DNA of 64,000 bases from an uncultured Candidatus Puniceispirillum sp. (GTDB taxonomy: Bacteria > Pseudomonadota > Alphaproteobacteria > Puniceispirillales > Puniceispirillaceae). The position numbers and the translations under genes were made by a program. The notes beneath the pieces were generated by a model that worked only from the letters and a program-made list of their open reading frames with translations, was not told where the DNA came from and made no database searches. The stretch's first letter is position 1. Every line of letters begins with the position of its first letter. Where the stretch lies: NCBI GenBank assembly GCA_905182545.1, contig CAJJBY010000009.1, positions 62,001-126,000 of the forward strand, in the 5' to 3' direction. Of this stretch, positions 48,973 through 58,300 are shown piece by piece.

Positions 48973-50174
48973 TCAAGATAGACTGGCAGTTACTTTGGCA
49001 ATTCTTTGCATCGCATCGGCCAAAACATCATCCGCCGCGGCATAAGAGATTCTGAAATAGGGCGACAGACCAAACGCAACTCCCGGCACCACCGCCACTT
49101 CACCCACCTCAAGAAGATAGCTGACAAAATCGCTATCGCTTTCGATGATTTTACCATCAGGCTGCTTTTTCCCAATCAATTTGGCAATTGAGGGATAGAC
49201 ATAAAAAGCCCCTTCGGGGAGCGGGCAATCAATCCCGTCAATATTGTTCAGCGCATTACAAACAAGCTGGCGACGGCGGGCAAAGGCAGCGCAGTTTTCA
49301 GCCATGAAATCCAACGGCCCATCCAGTGCGGCAATCGCAGCATATTGCGCCATTGAATTCGGGCTTGATGTTGATTGCGATTGCACCTTTGCCATTGCCT
49401 TGATCAATGGCACTGGCCCACTGCCATAGCCAATGCGCCACCGGTCATGCAATAGGATTTCGACACGCCATTTACGGTTAGAATACGGTCTTGCAGATCC
49501 GGCGTAATCGTTGCCATGGTCGTAAATTTGAAATCGTCATAGACCAGATGTTCATAGATATCGTCACTGATCAAATGCAATTGCGGGTGGCGGCGCATGA
49601 CCGCGGCAAACGCCATCAAATCATCTGCATCATAGCCAACCCCACCCGGGTTTGATGGGCTGTTCAAGATAAGCCATTTGCTATTTGGCGTGATGGCTGC
49701 TTCCAGATCTTCGGCGCTAATCTTCATGGGATTGGCACCGCTTCCCTTCACAAAGACCGGTTTTGCCTCGCAAATTTCGACAATGCCGGCAAAGCTAACC
49801 CAATAGGGTGTTGGGATAATCACCTCATCACTTGGGTTCAAACTGGCCATTAACGCGTTAAACAAAACCTGCTTGCCACCGGTGCTAACCGTAATCATAT
49901 CCGCCGTGCAGCTAACGTTGTTTTCACGCGCAAATTTCCGGCAGATCGCTTCTTTTAATTCAGGGATACCGTCAACTTGCGTATATTTCGTTTTGCCTGC
50001 CTTCATCGCTGCAATCGCAGCATCCTTAATATGCTGCGGCGTATCAAAATCAGGCTCACCAGCAGCAAGCCCAATCACCTTGCGGCCTGCGGCTTTCATA
50101 TTCAATGCCATGTCGGTAATCGACACTGTTGGTGATGGCGCGATGCGGTTTAGCCTGTCCGAAATAAGGCCCAT
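48973..50174 (-). CDS. Class I/II aminotransferase, aspartate/aromatic type (frame broken)
   Basis: PLP-dependent aminotransferase of the alphaproteobacterial AspC type. The first ORF starts GLISDRLNRIAPSPTVSIT and has GLAAGEPDFDTPQHIK, PYWVSFAGIVEI, LNSPSNPGGVGYD and VNGVSKSYCMTG, with the PLP Lys in SKSY. It stops at 49404 with a wrong tail (GALAMAVGQCH). The -1 frame restores WRIGYGSGPVPLIKAMAKVQSQSTS to FRISYAAADDVLADAMQRI. One missing base near 49441 would join ACC-GG(N)-TGG. The ATG at 50174 follows AAGGAGACC. Probably an indel error. Confidence 0.9.
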
Positions 50175-50285
50175 TGATCCGGTCTCCTTTTCCCTTTCAA
50201 ATTTATGGGGTGCTTTGTGGTTTAGGACAAGTGCTTTTCGCCGCGCCCCCTTTCTTCTTTGGTCGAACATGCCTATCTTAGGGGC

Positions 50286-52415
50286 ATGAACGAAACCAGT
50301 AACGACAACCTCATTATCACCCGATCAAGCGGCCCGGCAAATTTTGACCTAAACTCAGAATTTAAACCAGCTGGTGATCAGCCAACCGCCATTGCCGAAT
50401 TGATCGAAGGCATTCAAACCGGCGAACGCGATCAGGTTCTGCTTGGGGTGACAGGATCAGGCAAAACCTTTACCGCCGCGCATGTCATCCAGCAGATCAA
50501 GCGGCCAACGCTTATTCTGGCACCAAACAAAACATTGGCAGCCCAGCTATATGGCGAGATGCGGTCGCTATTCCCCAATAATGCAGTCGAATTTTTCGTT
50601 TCCTATTATGATTATTACCAGCCCGAAGCCTATGTGCCTCGATCCGATACCTATATCGAAAAAGAGTCGTCAATCAATGAGCAGATTGACAGGATGCGCC
50701 ATTCGGCAACCCGCTCCCTTCTTGAGCGTGACGATGTCATCATTGTCGCGTCGGTATCATGTATCTATGGCATTGGTTCGGTTGAAACCTATTCCAGCAT
50801 GACGATGAAACTCACCACTGGTGAAACTGTTTCACGGCAAGATTTACTGCGCCAGCTGACCGAGCTTCAATATCGCCGCAATGATACAAATTTTGTGCGT
50901 GGCACATTTCGGGTTCGCGGTGACTCGGTTGAATTATTTCCAGCTCACCTTGAAGATAGCGCATGGCGCATTTCGCTTTTTGGCGATGCGATCGAAGCCA
51001 TTTTTGAATTTGACCCGCTAACCGGGTCAAAAAATGCGACATTGGATAGCATCACGATCTTTGCCAATTCGCATTATGTGACGCCGCGGCCAACCTTGCA
51101 GCAAGCCTGCAAACAGATCAAACAGGAACTCAAAGGCCGTATTGCCGAATTCACCGCCAATAATCAGCTTCTCGAAGCCCAGCGCATCGAACAACGCACA
51201 CAATTTGATGTTGAGATGATCGAGGCGACTGGTGCTTGTGCCGGTATTGAAAATTATTCGCGCTATCTTTCCGGTCGTGGGCCGGGCGAGCCGCCGCCAA
51301 CGCTGTTTGAATATCTGCCAGAAAATGCGCTTTTGATCATTGATGAAAGCCATGTCACGGTTCCCCAGCTTGGCGCGATGTATAAAGGCGATTTTGCGCG
51401 CAAATCAACCTTGTCAAATTATGGCTTTAGGCTGCCATCATGCCTTGATAACCGGCCTTTGAAATTCGAAGAATGGGAAGGATTCCGGCCACAAACCATT
51501 TTTGTTTCAGCCACCCCGGGCAAATGGGAGCTAGAGCGAACCGGCGGTGTCTTTAGCGAACAGGTGGTAAGGCCAACAGGGTTGATTGATCCGAATTGTG
51601 TTGTCCGGCCAACGGTCAATCAGGTTGATGATATCATTGCCGAATGCCGTGACGTTGCCGCCAAGGGTCAGCGGGCGCTAATTACGACCCTGACCAAAAA
51701 AATGGCCGAGGCCTTGTCCGAATATATGTATGAATCAGGATTGCGCGTTCGCTATCTCCATTCCGATATCGATACGCTGGAACGGATCGAAATCATGCGT
51801 GATCTGCGCCTTGGTGTGTTTGACGTGTTGATCGGCATTAACCTGCTTCGTGAGGGGCTTGATATCCCCGAATGTTCGCTTGTTGGCATTCTGGACGCTG
51901 ACAAGGAAGGCTTCCTTCGGTCGCGAACATCACTTATCCAAACCATCGGGCGCGCCGCGCGAAATCTTGATGGCCGTGTTATCCTTTACGGCGACCGCGT
52001 GACCGATTCAATGCAATATGCGCTGGATGAAACCAACCGGCGGCGCGAACGCCAAACAGCCTATAACATCGCCCATGGCATTACGCCTGAATCGGTTCGC
52101 AAAGAAATCGCTGATGTTCTGGATTCGGTTTATGAACGTGGTGATCATCTAACGCCGCAAGCTGGTGCCAAATCAGGCGATCTGATCGGCAGTAACTTCA
52201 AAACCGTGCTTACTGATCTTGAAACCAATATGAAAGCCGCTGCCGCTAATCTGGAATTTGAAGAAGCGGCGAGGTTGCGCGATGAAATTCGCCGCATGGA
52301 AGCCGCCCAGCTGGGCCTGTTTGAACCCGGGGTTCCATCCGCCATTGCCGAAAGGCATGGGTTTCCTGCTGGCACCCCCGGCGCGCCAATTAAAAAGCGT
52401 GGACGGCGACGCTAA
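50286..52415 (+). CDS. uvrB: UvrABC system protein B
   Basis: Damage-verifying helicase-like subunit of nucleotide excision repair. Walker A is [17 protein letters not shown], the beta-hairpin region is [30 protein letters not shown], Walker B is [14 protein letters not shown] and the helicase end is [13 protein letters not shown]-terminal UVR motif [16 protein letters not shown] binds UvrC. It has about 710 residues and an intact frame. uvrC lies 593 bp downstream. Confidence 0.97.
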   Translation: MNETSNDNLIITRSSGPANFDLNSEFKPAGDQPTAIAELIEGIQTGERDQVLLGVTGSGKTFTAAHVIQQIKRPTLILAPNKTLAAQLYGEMRSLFPNNAVEFFVSYYDYYQPEAYVPRSDTYIEKESSINEQIDRMRHSATRSLLERDDVIIVASVSCIYGIGSVETYSSMTMKLTTGETVSRQDLLRQLTELQYRRNDTNFVRGTFRVRGDSVELFPAHLEDSAWRISLFGDAIEAIFEFDPLTGSKNATLDSITIFANSHYVTPRPTLQQACKQIKQELKGRIAEFTANNQLLEAQRIEQRTQFDVEMIEATGACAGIENYSRYLSGRGPGEPPPTLFEYLPENALLIIDESHVTVPQLGAMYKGDFARKSTLSNYGFRLPSCLDNRPLKFEEWEGFRPQTIFVSATPGKWELERTGGVFSEQVVRPTGLIDPNCVVRPTVNQVDDIIAECRDVAAKGQRALITTLTKKMAEALSEYMYESGLRVRYLHSDIDTLERIEIMRDLRLGVFDVLIGINLLREGLDIPECSLVGILDADKEGFLRSRTSLIQTIGRAARNLDGRVILYGDRVTDSMQYALDETNRRRERQTAYNIAHGITPESVRKEIADVLDSVYERGDHLTPQAGAKSGDLIGSNFKTVLTDLETNMKAAAANLEFEEAARLRDEIRRMEAAQLGLFEPGVPSAIAERHGFPAGTPGAPIKKRGRRR

Positions 52416-52499
52416 GGCTGATAAAGATCAAAGAACCAAGGCGTCACACCGCTTTGCGCCAATCGCAAGAATCACCGTAAAACAGCCGCTAATCACCAG

Positions 52500-52720
52500 T
52501 GGTTTTGCACAAGTTCTGCAAAAATGCCTTGATTCGGTTAGGTGACTTTAAAATTTACGCCGATTGAACGTCTTTTTGCCCTTGAAATATATTAACTATC
52601 TGTAATAATTATGTTTTAATTTTATGCCTATTTTTTAGGCAAAGGGTAATTTTTCGTAGAAAAACAGTACGCCATAAAAAAAATTAGAGGTTTTTCCACA
52701 GGTTTATCCACAGCAATCGG
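52500..52720. other. AT-rich gap with DnaA-box-like sites, candidate origin-like region
   Basis: The 593-bp gap from 52416 to 53008 has no ORF of its own. It contains TTTTGCACA (52503-52511), TTTTCCACA (52692-52700) and a perfect TTATCCACA (52704-52712). The last two are 12 bp apart in the same orientation, behind an AT-rich stretch at 52575-52690. A hairpin TGCCTA/TAGGCA (52625-52641) lies in that stretch. Such a mix resembles a replication origin or a DnaA-controlled promoter. Strand arrangement of neighbouring genes does not clearly support an origin. Confidence 0.4.
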
Positions 52721-53008
52721 GGAAAACAATTTTTACCATTTCCGAAGATGAAATCTAGCTGATTCGCAAATTCCACATTCGCGCAGCTAGACGGTAACCA
52801 TATCCTTGTATTCGGGCGTAAATCATCGATTGATCATAGATCATTCTCGGTCGAGGATCATCGGCATGACTTGAAAATCGCCTCATTCCCGACTGCGGCA
52901 ATGACTTTTCTTGGGAAATTTTTTATACTGAACCTTTCATACGCCCCGAACGCCGATCGCAATTCTTCACCCCGAAACGCCGCCAAACCCCAATAGGTGA
53001 GACATAAA

Positions 53009-54892
53009 GTGGAAGACACACCAAACATGCCACCAAATTTGAAACGCGGCATTGCCTATTTGAAAACCGAGCTTAAGACCTTGCCAAGTCAGCCTGGGGT
53101 TTACCGCATGCAGAATGCGGCTGGTGAGGTGCTTTATGTTGGCAAGGCGCGCAATCTTGTTCGCCGTGTCACAAACTATACCCAACCAAATCGCCTATCC
53201 AACCGGATCATGCGCATGGTTGGCGAAACCCAAAAATTAGAAGTGATTGTCACAAAATCTGAAATCGAAGCGCTGCTTCTTGAGTCAAATCTGATCAAGA
53301 AAATGCAGCCACGATATAATATCCTGCTTCGTGACGACAAAAGCCTGCCGCAAATTCTGCTAACCGACGATCATGAATTTGGCCAATTGACCAAACATCG
53401 TGGCCGGAAAAACCGCAAAGGCGATTATTTTGGGCCATTTGCCTCGGCCGGATCGGTCAATCGCACCGTGGCCGACCTTGCCCGCGCTTTTATGCTTCGC
53501 ACCTGTTCTGACAACGTGTTCGCAAGTCGCACACGCCCCTGTTTGCAATATCAAATCAAACGCTGCTCAGGGCCTTGTGTTGGGCTTGTCACCCGCGAAG
53601 ATTACGCCAAGCAAATGGCGCAAGCCCGCCGTTTCCTTAATGGCGAATCTGCTGATGTGCAACGCGAATATGCCGCCCGCATGCATGCGGCGGCTGAAAC
53701 GCTGGAATTTGAAACAGCCGCCATCTGGCGCAACCGCATTCGCGCCTTGACCGGCATTCAGGCCAATCAAGACATCAATCTGCCAAGTGTTAGTGATGCT
53801 GATATCATCGCTGTGGCGCGAAGTGGCGAGCGAAGCTGCATTCAGATTTTCTTTATTCGTGGCGGATCAAATTATGGCAACCGATCCTATTTTCTGACAC
53901 ATCTTGCTGATACCCCAGCCAATGAGGTGATTAGTGCCTTTATCGGCCAATTTTATGAAGATAAAGAACCGCCTGCCGAAATCATGCTTAGCGAAATGCC
54001 CGAAGATCACCGCCTTCTAAGCGAGGCATTGACCCGTAATGCAGGCCATAAGGTCACGCTTAGCTGTCCCGTGCGCGGCAATCGGCGCAAAGTCACAACA
54101 ATGGCGCTTAAAAATGCCGAAGAAGCGCTTGCCCGCCATCTTGCCAATGCATCATCACAACGCCGTCTTTTGCGCGAACTGGCAGTGGCGCTTGATCTGG
54201 GTGAACCACCAACGCGCATTGAAATTTATGATAATTCGCATATTCAAGGCAAACATGCGGTTGGCGGCATGGTTGTTGCGGGGCCGGAAGGTTTCGAAAA
54301 AGGTGCCTATCGCCGCTTTAACATCAAGGATGAAGGCAAATTTGCAACCGCCATTGGTGATGATTTTGCCATGATGCGGCAGGTCATTCATCGGCGATTT
54401 TCACGCGCCTTAAAAGAAGATGCCGACCGCCAGTCGGGAAATTGGCCTGATTTGCTGTTGATTGATGGCGGGGTTGGCCAGCTATCGGCCGTGCATGAGG
54501 CGCTTGATGATCTTGGGCTTGTTGATCTAAACGTCGTTGCCATCTCAAAAGGGCCTGACCGGCATGCTGGACGCGAACAATTTCATATCCGTGGCCGTGC
54601 CAGCTTTACCCTCGCACCCAACAGCGCAGCGATGCATTTTTTGCAACGGCTTCGCGACGAATCACATCGCTATGCCATCGGCACGCATCGCGCCAAACGA
54701 ACCAAGACCGAGTTCACCAATCCATTGGACGCTGTTCCAGGCATTGGGCCAAAGCGCAAAAAGGCGCTTTTGGCGCATTTTGGCTCGGCGCGGGCGGTTT
54801 CTGCCGCTGGGCTTAGCGATTTAGAAGCGGTTGAGGGAATTTCGAAAAAATATGCTCAACAAATCTATGATTGGTTCTATAGTGGCTCTTAG
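53009..54892 (+). CDS. uvrC: UvrABC system protein C
   Basis: Dual-incision nuclease of excision repair. The N-terminal GIY-YIG domain has SQPGVYRMQNAAGEVLYVGKARNLVRRVTNY and the Cys motif RPCLQYQIKRCSGPCVG. A UVR region follows with AETLEFETAAIWRNRI. The RNase H-like domain has RIEIYDNSHIQGKHAVGGMVV and LLLIDGGVGQLSA. The end has helix-hairpin-helix DAVPGIGPKRKKALLAHFGS. The GTG at 53009 follows AGGTGAGAC; other starts at 52997 and 53027 are possible. Confidence 0.96.
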   Translation: MEDTPNMPPNLKRGIAYLKTELKTLPSQPGVYRMQNAAGEVLYVGKARNLVRRVTNYTQPNRLSNRIMRMVGETQKLEVIVTKSEIEALLLESNLIKKMQPRYNILLRDDKSLPQILLTDDHEFGQLTKHRGRKNRKGDYFGPFASAGSVNRTVADLARAFMLRTCSDNVFASRTRPCLQYQIKRCSGPCVGLVTREDYAKQMAQARRFLNGESADVQREYAARMHAAAETLEFETAAIWRNRIRALTGIQANQDINLPSVSDADIIAVARSGERSCIQIFFIRGGSNYGNRSYFLTHLADTPANEVISAFIGQFYEDKEPPAEIMLSEMPEDHRLLSEALTRNAGHKVTLSCPVRGNRRKVTTMALKNAEEALARHLANASSQRRLLRELAVALDLGEPPTRIEIYDNSHIQGKHAVGGMVVAGPEGFEKGAYRRFNIKDEGKFATAIGDDFAMMRQVIHRRFSRALKEDADRQSGNWPDLLLIDGGVGQLSAVHEALDDLGLVDLNVVAISKGPDRHAGREQFHIRGRASFTLAPNSAAMHFLQRLRDESHRYAIGTHRAKRTKTEFTNPLDAVPGIGPKRKKALLAHFGSARAVSAAGLSDLEAVEGISKKYAQQIYDWFYSGS

Positions 54893-54973
54893 ATAGTCCA
54901 GTTGGTTCACCTGAACCGTCTTAAAGGGCTAGATTATAAACAAGGCTTTTCGCAAAGGATCGCAGGCGCATTC

Positions 54974-55543
54974 ATGTTTACACTTGCTTCGCTTCCAAAT
55001 TGGATGACCGTTATGCGCATTGCCATCACGCCGCTGATTGCGGTCTTGATCTGGAGTGATGTAGCGCCCTTCTATTACCAATTGGCGCTGTATCTCTATA
55101 CAATCGCCAGCGTCACTGATTATGTCGACGGCTATATTGCGCGGCGGCTTAAAGTTGAATCGCCGTTTGGCGAGATGCTGGATCCAATCGCCGATAAATT
55201 GCTAATCGCGGCGGTATTGCTGGCGCTTGCCAGTGTGCAAACAAGTGGATGGCTGTTTTTAGTGCCAGCTTTGATAATTCTCATTCGTGAATTTATGATT
55301 TCGGGATTGCGCGAATATCTGGCCAAACAAAATGTATCAGCGCCAGTCACCAAGCTTGCCAAATGGAAAACAACCGCGCAGATTCTGGCGCTAGGCTTTT
55401 TGATGGGCGCACCGGGCTTTCCGGGCTTTCCTTATGCGCATGAGATTGGGCTGATCCTTTTATGGATTGCCGCGATTCTGACCGTACAAACTGGGTCAGG
55501 CTATGTCAGGGGTGCCTTGGGGCATGTAAATAGCCTTCGCTAG
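54974..55543 (+). CDS. pgsA: CDP-diacylglycerol--glycerol-3-phosphate phosphatidyltransferase
   Basis: Inner-membrane enzyme making phosphatidylglycerol phosphate. LASLPNWMTVMRIAITPLIAVLI opens the protein. The CDP-alcohol phosphotransferase motif is DYVDGYIARRLKVESPFGEMLDPIADK. Several membrane helices follow. The ATG at 54974 starts the conserved region; the longer ORF from 54902 does not match. uvrC-pgsA-moaD is a common alphaproteobacterial order. Confidence 0.93.
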   Translation: MFTLASLPNWMTVMRIAITPLIAVLIWSDVAPFYYQLALYLYTIASVTDYVDGYIARRLKVESPFGEMLDPIADKLLIAAVLLALASVQTSGWLFLVPALIILIREFMISGLREYLAKQNVSAPVTKLAKWKTTAQILALGFLMGAPGFPGFPYAHEIGLILLWIAAILTVQTGSGYVRGALGHVNSLR

Positions 55544-55671
55544 GCTGCATCATTGCCGCAAAATCACGATTAGGCCTTGATTGACAGCATCGGCTGTTGA
55601 ATCATAGCTAGGCACAATTGGCAGCTGCGTCATCAGCGGCTGCCCAACAATGATAAATGAGACCATAGATA

Positions 55672-55923
55672 ATGAAAATTATGTATTTTGCATGGCTAAA
55701 GGAACATACCGGCTGTTCATTTGAAGATATGCCCATCCCGGATGGCGTTGATACAGTTGGCGCCTTGATCCCGCATATCACATGCAAATCAGCTGGTCAC
55801 AAAACCGCTTTACAAAACCTTGATGCAGTTCGGGTTGCGGTAAACCGTGTTTATGGTGATCTTGCTACACCGATTAGCGATCGTGACGAAATTGCCTTTT
55901 TCCCACCAGTTACAGGCGGCTAA
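55672..55923 (+). CDS. moaD: Molybdopterin synthase small subunit MoaD
   Basis: Ubiquitin-like sulfur carrier that, once thiocarboxylated, donates sulfur to precursor Z. The 83-residue protein ends in the required Gly-Gly (FFPPVTGG) after DRDEIAFF. It normally precedes moaE, the large subunit, but the next gene is ilvE on the other strand. Thus moaE must lie elsewhere or be missing. Confidence 0.9.
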   Translation: MKIMYFAWLKEHTGCSFEDMPIPDGVDTVGALIPHITCKSAGHKTALQNLDAVRVAVNRVYGDLATPISDRDEIAFFPPVTGG

Positions 55924-55924
55924 C

Positions 55925-55956
55925 AAAAAGCCACCAACCGCATACGGTTCGTGGCT
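55925..55956 (-). terminator. Terminator of ilvE (minus strand)
   Basis: On the minus strand AGCCACGAACCG-TATG-CGGTTGGTGGCT-TTTTG makes a 12-position stem with one mismatch and a T run, 37 bp after the ilvE stop and just after the convergent moaD stop. Confidence 0.75.
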
Positions 55957-55992
55957 ATTGCAATCTTCAGATCATTTCGGATGCTTGTTCTA

Positions 55993-56868
55993 TCAGGCGT
56001 GAACCAATGCGCTATAGCCTTCAACCATCTTGCGGCAAACATCACCTGGGGTGAATTGATAGTCACCGACCCTAGAAACTGGCGTGACCTCGGCTGCCGT
56101 GCCAGTTAAGAAACATTCCTGCATCGAGCCTAATTCTTCTGGCTTGATATGCCGTTCGACCACTTCAATTTGCATTGATTTTGCCATGGCAATCACGCTT
56201 TGGCGAGTGATGCCATTCAAGAAACAATCGGCAATCGGCGTATGAAGCGTGCCTGCATCATCAACAAAAAACACATTGGCACCGGTGGCTTCGGCAATAT
56301 AGCCACGATAATCCATCATCAACGCATCTTGAAAGCCCTTGCGCTCGGCCTCATGTTTCGACAGCGTACAAATCATATAAAGACCGGCTGCCTTGGCATG
56401 AACAGGTGCTGATTCGGGCGATGGCCGTTTCCAGCTAGCAATATCAAGCGTAATGCCCTTCATCTTGGTTTCAGGGTCAAAATAGCTTGGCCATTCCCAT
56501 GCAGCAATCGCCAGATGCGCGGTTGTTTGCTGCGCCGAAATCGCCATCATTTCGGAACCGCGCCAACAATAGGCCCGCACATAACCATCAACAATATTAT
56601 TGGCTTCGATAACCGCCTGTTTGGCAGCATCCAACGCATCATCTGAAATTGGCAGATCAAAATCCAGCAATTTGCTTGATTGCCGAAGCCGAACAGTATG
56701 TTCACGCTCTTTAAAGATTTTACCGGCATAGACGCGCTCGCCTTCAAACACCAGACTGGCGTAATGCAGCCCGTGGCTTAGCGTATGCGCTTTTGCATCG
56801 CGCCATGGCACAATCTCGCCATCCATCCAAATGCTACCATCGCGATCATCAAACGGAATCAATGCCAT
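55993..56868 (-). CDS. ilvE: Branched-chain amino acid aminotransferase
   Basis: Fold-type IV PLP aminotransferase for Ile, Leu and Val. MALIPFDDRDGSIWMDGEIVPW starts it, HTLSHGLHYASLVFEGERVY is typical, the VDGYVRAYCWRGSEMMA stretch is substrate-near, and KHEAERKGFQDALMMDYRGYIAEATGANVFFV continues. It ends GDVCRKMVEGYSALV. At 291 residues it is complete. Confidence 0.95.
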   Translation of the reverse strand: MALIPFDDRDGSIWMDGEIVPWRDAKAHTLSHGLHYASLVFEGERVYAGKIFKEREHTVRLRQSSKLLDFDLPISDDALDAAKQAVIEANNIVDGYVRAYCWRGSEMMAISAQQTTAHLAIAAWEWPSYFDPETKMKGITLDIASWKRPSPESAPVHAKAAGLYMICTLSKHEAERKGFQDALMMDYRGYIAEATGANVFFVDDAGTLHTPIADCFLNGITRQSVIAMAKSMQIEVVERHIKPEELGSMQECFLTGTAAEVTPVSRVGDYQFTPGDVCRKMVEGYSALVHA

Positions 56869-56986
56869 ATCATGCTCTCCCTAAAAACAGCCAAAGCTTT
56901 TATCTCACGAATTTAAATGGTTCCATTTCGGCCATTTCATGCTAAAGACTAGAGATTTTTACCACTCACATTCTATATTGGTCAAC

Positions 56987-57520
56987 ATGGCTGACGTAAA
57001 ACCAATTGGCAAGGCTCTTTTTCTCCGCGAAGAAGAATTGCGCCGCGGCATTGAATTAATGTTTTTCGCTTACCGCGATTTCACCGGTGAAGCCGACTCA
57101 ATTCTTGCTGAGCAGAATATGGGGCGTGCGCATCATCGGGCAATCTATTTTATTGGCCGCAACCCCGGAATCACGGTCAGTGATCTTTTGACCATTCTTT
57201 GCATCACCAAACAAAGCCTGTCGCGTGTTCTGTCTGGATTAATGCAAGATGGCTATGTCATTCAAAAACCAGGGGCAACTGACCGCCGCCAGCGTTTGCT
57301 ATATCTTACCGAAACCGGCATCGCGCTTGAATCACGCCTAACCTCATTACAGGGGCGCCGTTTTGCCGCTGCCTATCGTGAAGCCGGTGTTGATGCGGTT
57401 GATGGGTTCCAACGGGTATTGCAGGGATTGCTCGACAGCGATACGATTGACCAGATCGCGCAACAAGATCAGAACAAGCGATATCTGATTGCGATGATTG
57501 CGCCAGTCGAATCGAAATGA
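56987..57520 (+). CDS. MarR-family regulator (PetP-like)
   Basis: Winged-helix regulator. ALFLREEELRRGIELMFFAYRDFTGEADSIL is very close to the PetP-type N-terminus of Alphaproteobacteria. The HTH region is GITVSDLLTILCITKQSLSRVLSGLMQDGYVIQKPGATDRRQRLLYLTETG. The response regulator and kinase genes follow on the same strand, as in the Rhodobacter petP-petR set. The start at the ATG before ADVKPIG is inferred. Confidence 0.85.
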   Translation: MADVKPIGKALFLREEELRRGIELMFFAYRDFTGEADSILAEQNMGRAHHRAIYFIGRNPGITVSDLLTILCITKQSLSRVLSGLMQDGYVIQKPGATDRRQRLLYLTETGIALESRLTSLQGRRFAAAYREAGVDAVDGFQRVLQGLLDSDTIDQIAQQDQNKRYLIAMIAPVESK

Positions 57521-57592
57521 CCAAAATTACGCTAAATTGAATTGACGGGCCTTAAATTCACTTAACCCAGCATTCAATCATAGAGGGGCTTT

Positions 57593-58288
57593 ATGTCAGA
57601 GCATCACATCCTTGTCATCGATGATGATGAACGGCTTCGCGTTCTGCTTCGCCGGTTTCTCGAAGAAAGCGGCTTTCGCGTCACTGATGCTGGCAATGCC
57701 AGCGAAGCACGCAAAATTCTGCAAGGCATTGCCTTTGACCTTTTGGTTGTCGATATCATGATGCCTGGTGAAACGGGGCTTGAATTTCTAGCTGATATTC
57801 GCAAAGACAATGCAGTTCCTGCGCTGTTTCTGACAGCAATGTCCGATACGGAAAATCGCATTGAAGGGCTAGAGGCTGGTGCTGATGATTATATGTCAAA
57901 GCCATTTGAGCCGCGCGAACTTGTGCTGCGGATCAAACGTATTCTCCAGCGCAATCGCAGCAATGACCATTTTGACATGCAAATCAATTTTGGCCCCTTT
58001 CTGTTTGATCCCGATACCGGCATGTTATCAAAATCAGGCGACCGGCTGCATATCACAACAGCTGAGCAGCAGCTTTTGACCAGTTTTGGCAAACGCCCAA
58101 ATCAAATCCTATCGCGTGATGATCTTGGCGCGGCGCTTGATGGACGTATGGAAGGCCGGTCAATTGATGTGGCTGTTGCCCGACTTCGCCGCAAGCTAGA
58201 GCCTGACCCGCGCCATCCTGTTTACCTGCAAACTGTGCGGAACCGTGGCTGGATGCTGCGCACCGACACTGCTGCACCAAAACGTTAG
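57593..58288 (+). CDS. OmpR-family response regulator (PetR-like)
   Basis: Two-component regulator of 231 residues. The receiver has VIDDDERLRVLLRRFLEESGF and the phospho-acceptor Asp in LLVVDIMMPGETGLEFLADIR, then AGADDYMSKPFEPRELVLRI with the conserved Lys. The winged helix has FGKRPNQILSRDDLGAALDGR and SIDVAVARLRRKLEPDPRHP. The sensor kinase is 12 bp downstream. Confidence 0.92.
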   Translation: MSEHHILVIDDDERLRVLLRRFLEESGFRVTDAGNASEARKILQGIAFDLLVVDIMMPGETGLEFLADIRKDNAVPALFLTAMSDTENRIEGLEAGADDYMSKPFEPRELVLRIKRILQRNRSNDHFDMQINFGPFLFDPDTGMLSKSGDRLHITTAEQQLLTSFGKRPNQILSRDDLGAALDGRMEGRSIDVAVARLRRKLEPDPRHPVYLQTVRNRGWMLRTDTAAPKR

Positions 58289-58300
58289 GCAGGGCTGATC

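Noticed and set aside
97-50174. Programmed ribosomal frameshifting as a common explanation for the broken genes
   Set aside because: Shift directions differ and no shared slippery site or downstream structure is seen; homopolymer indels explain the sites more simply.
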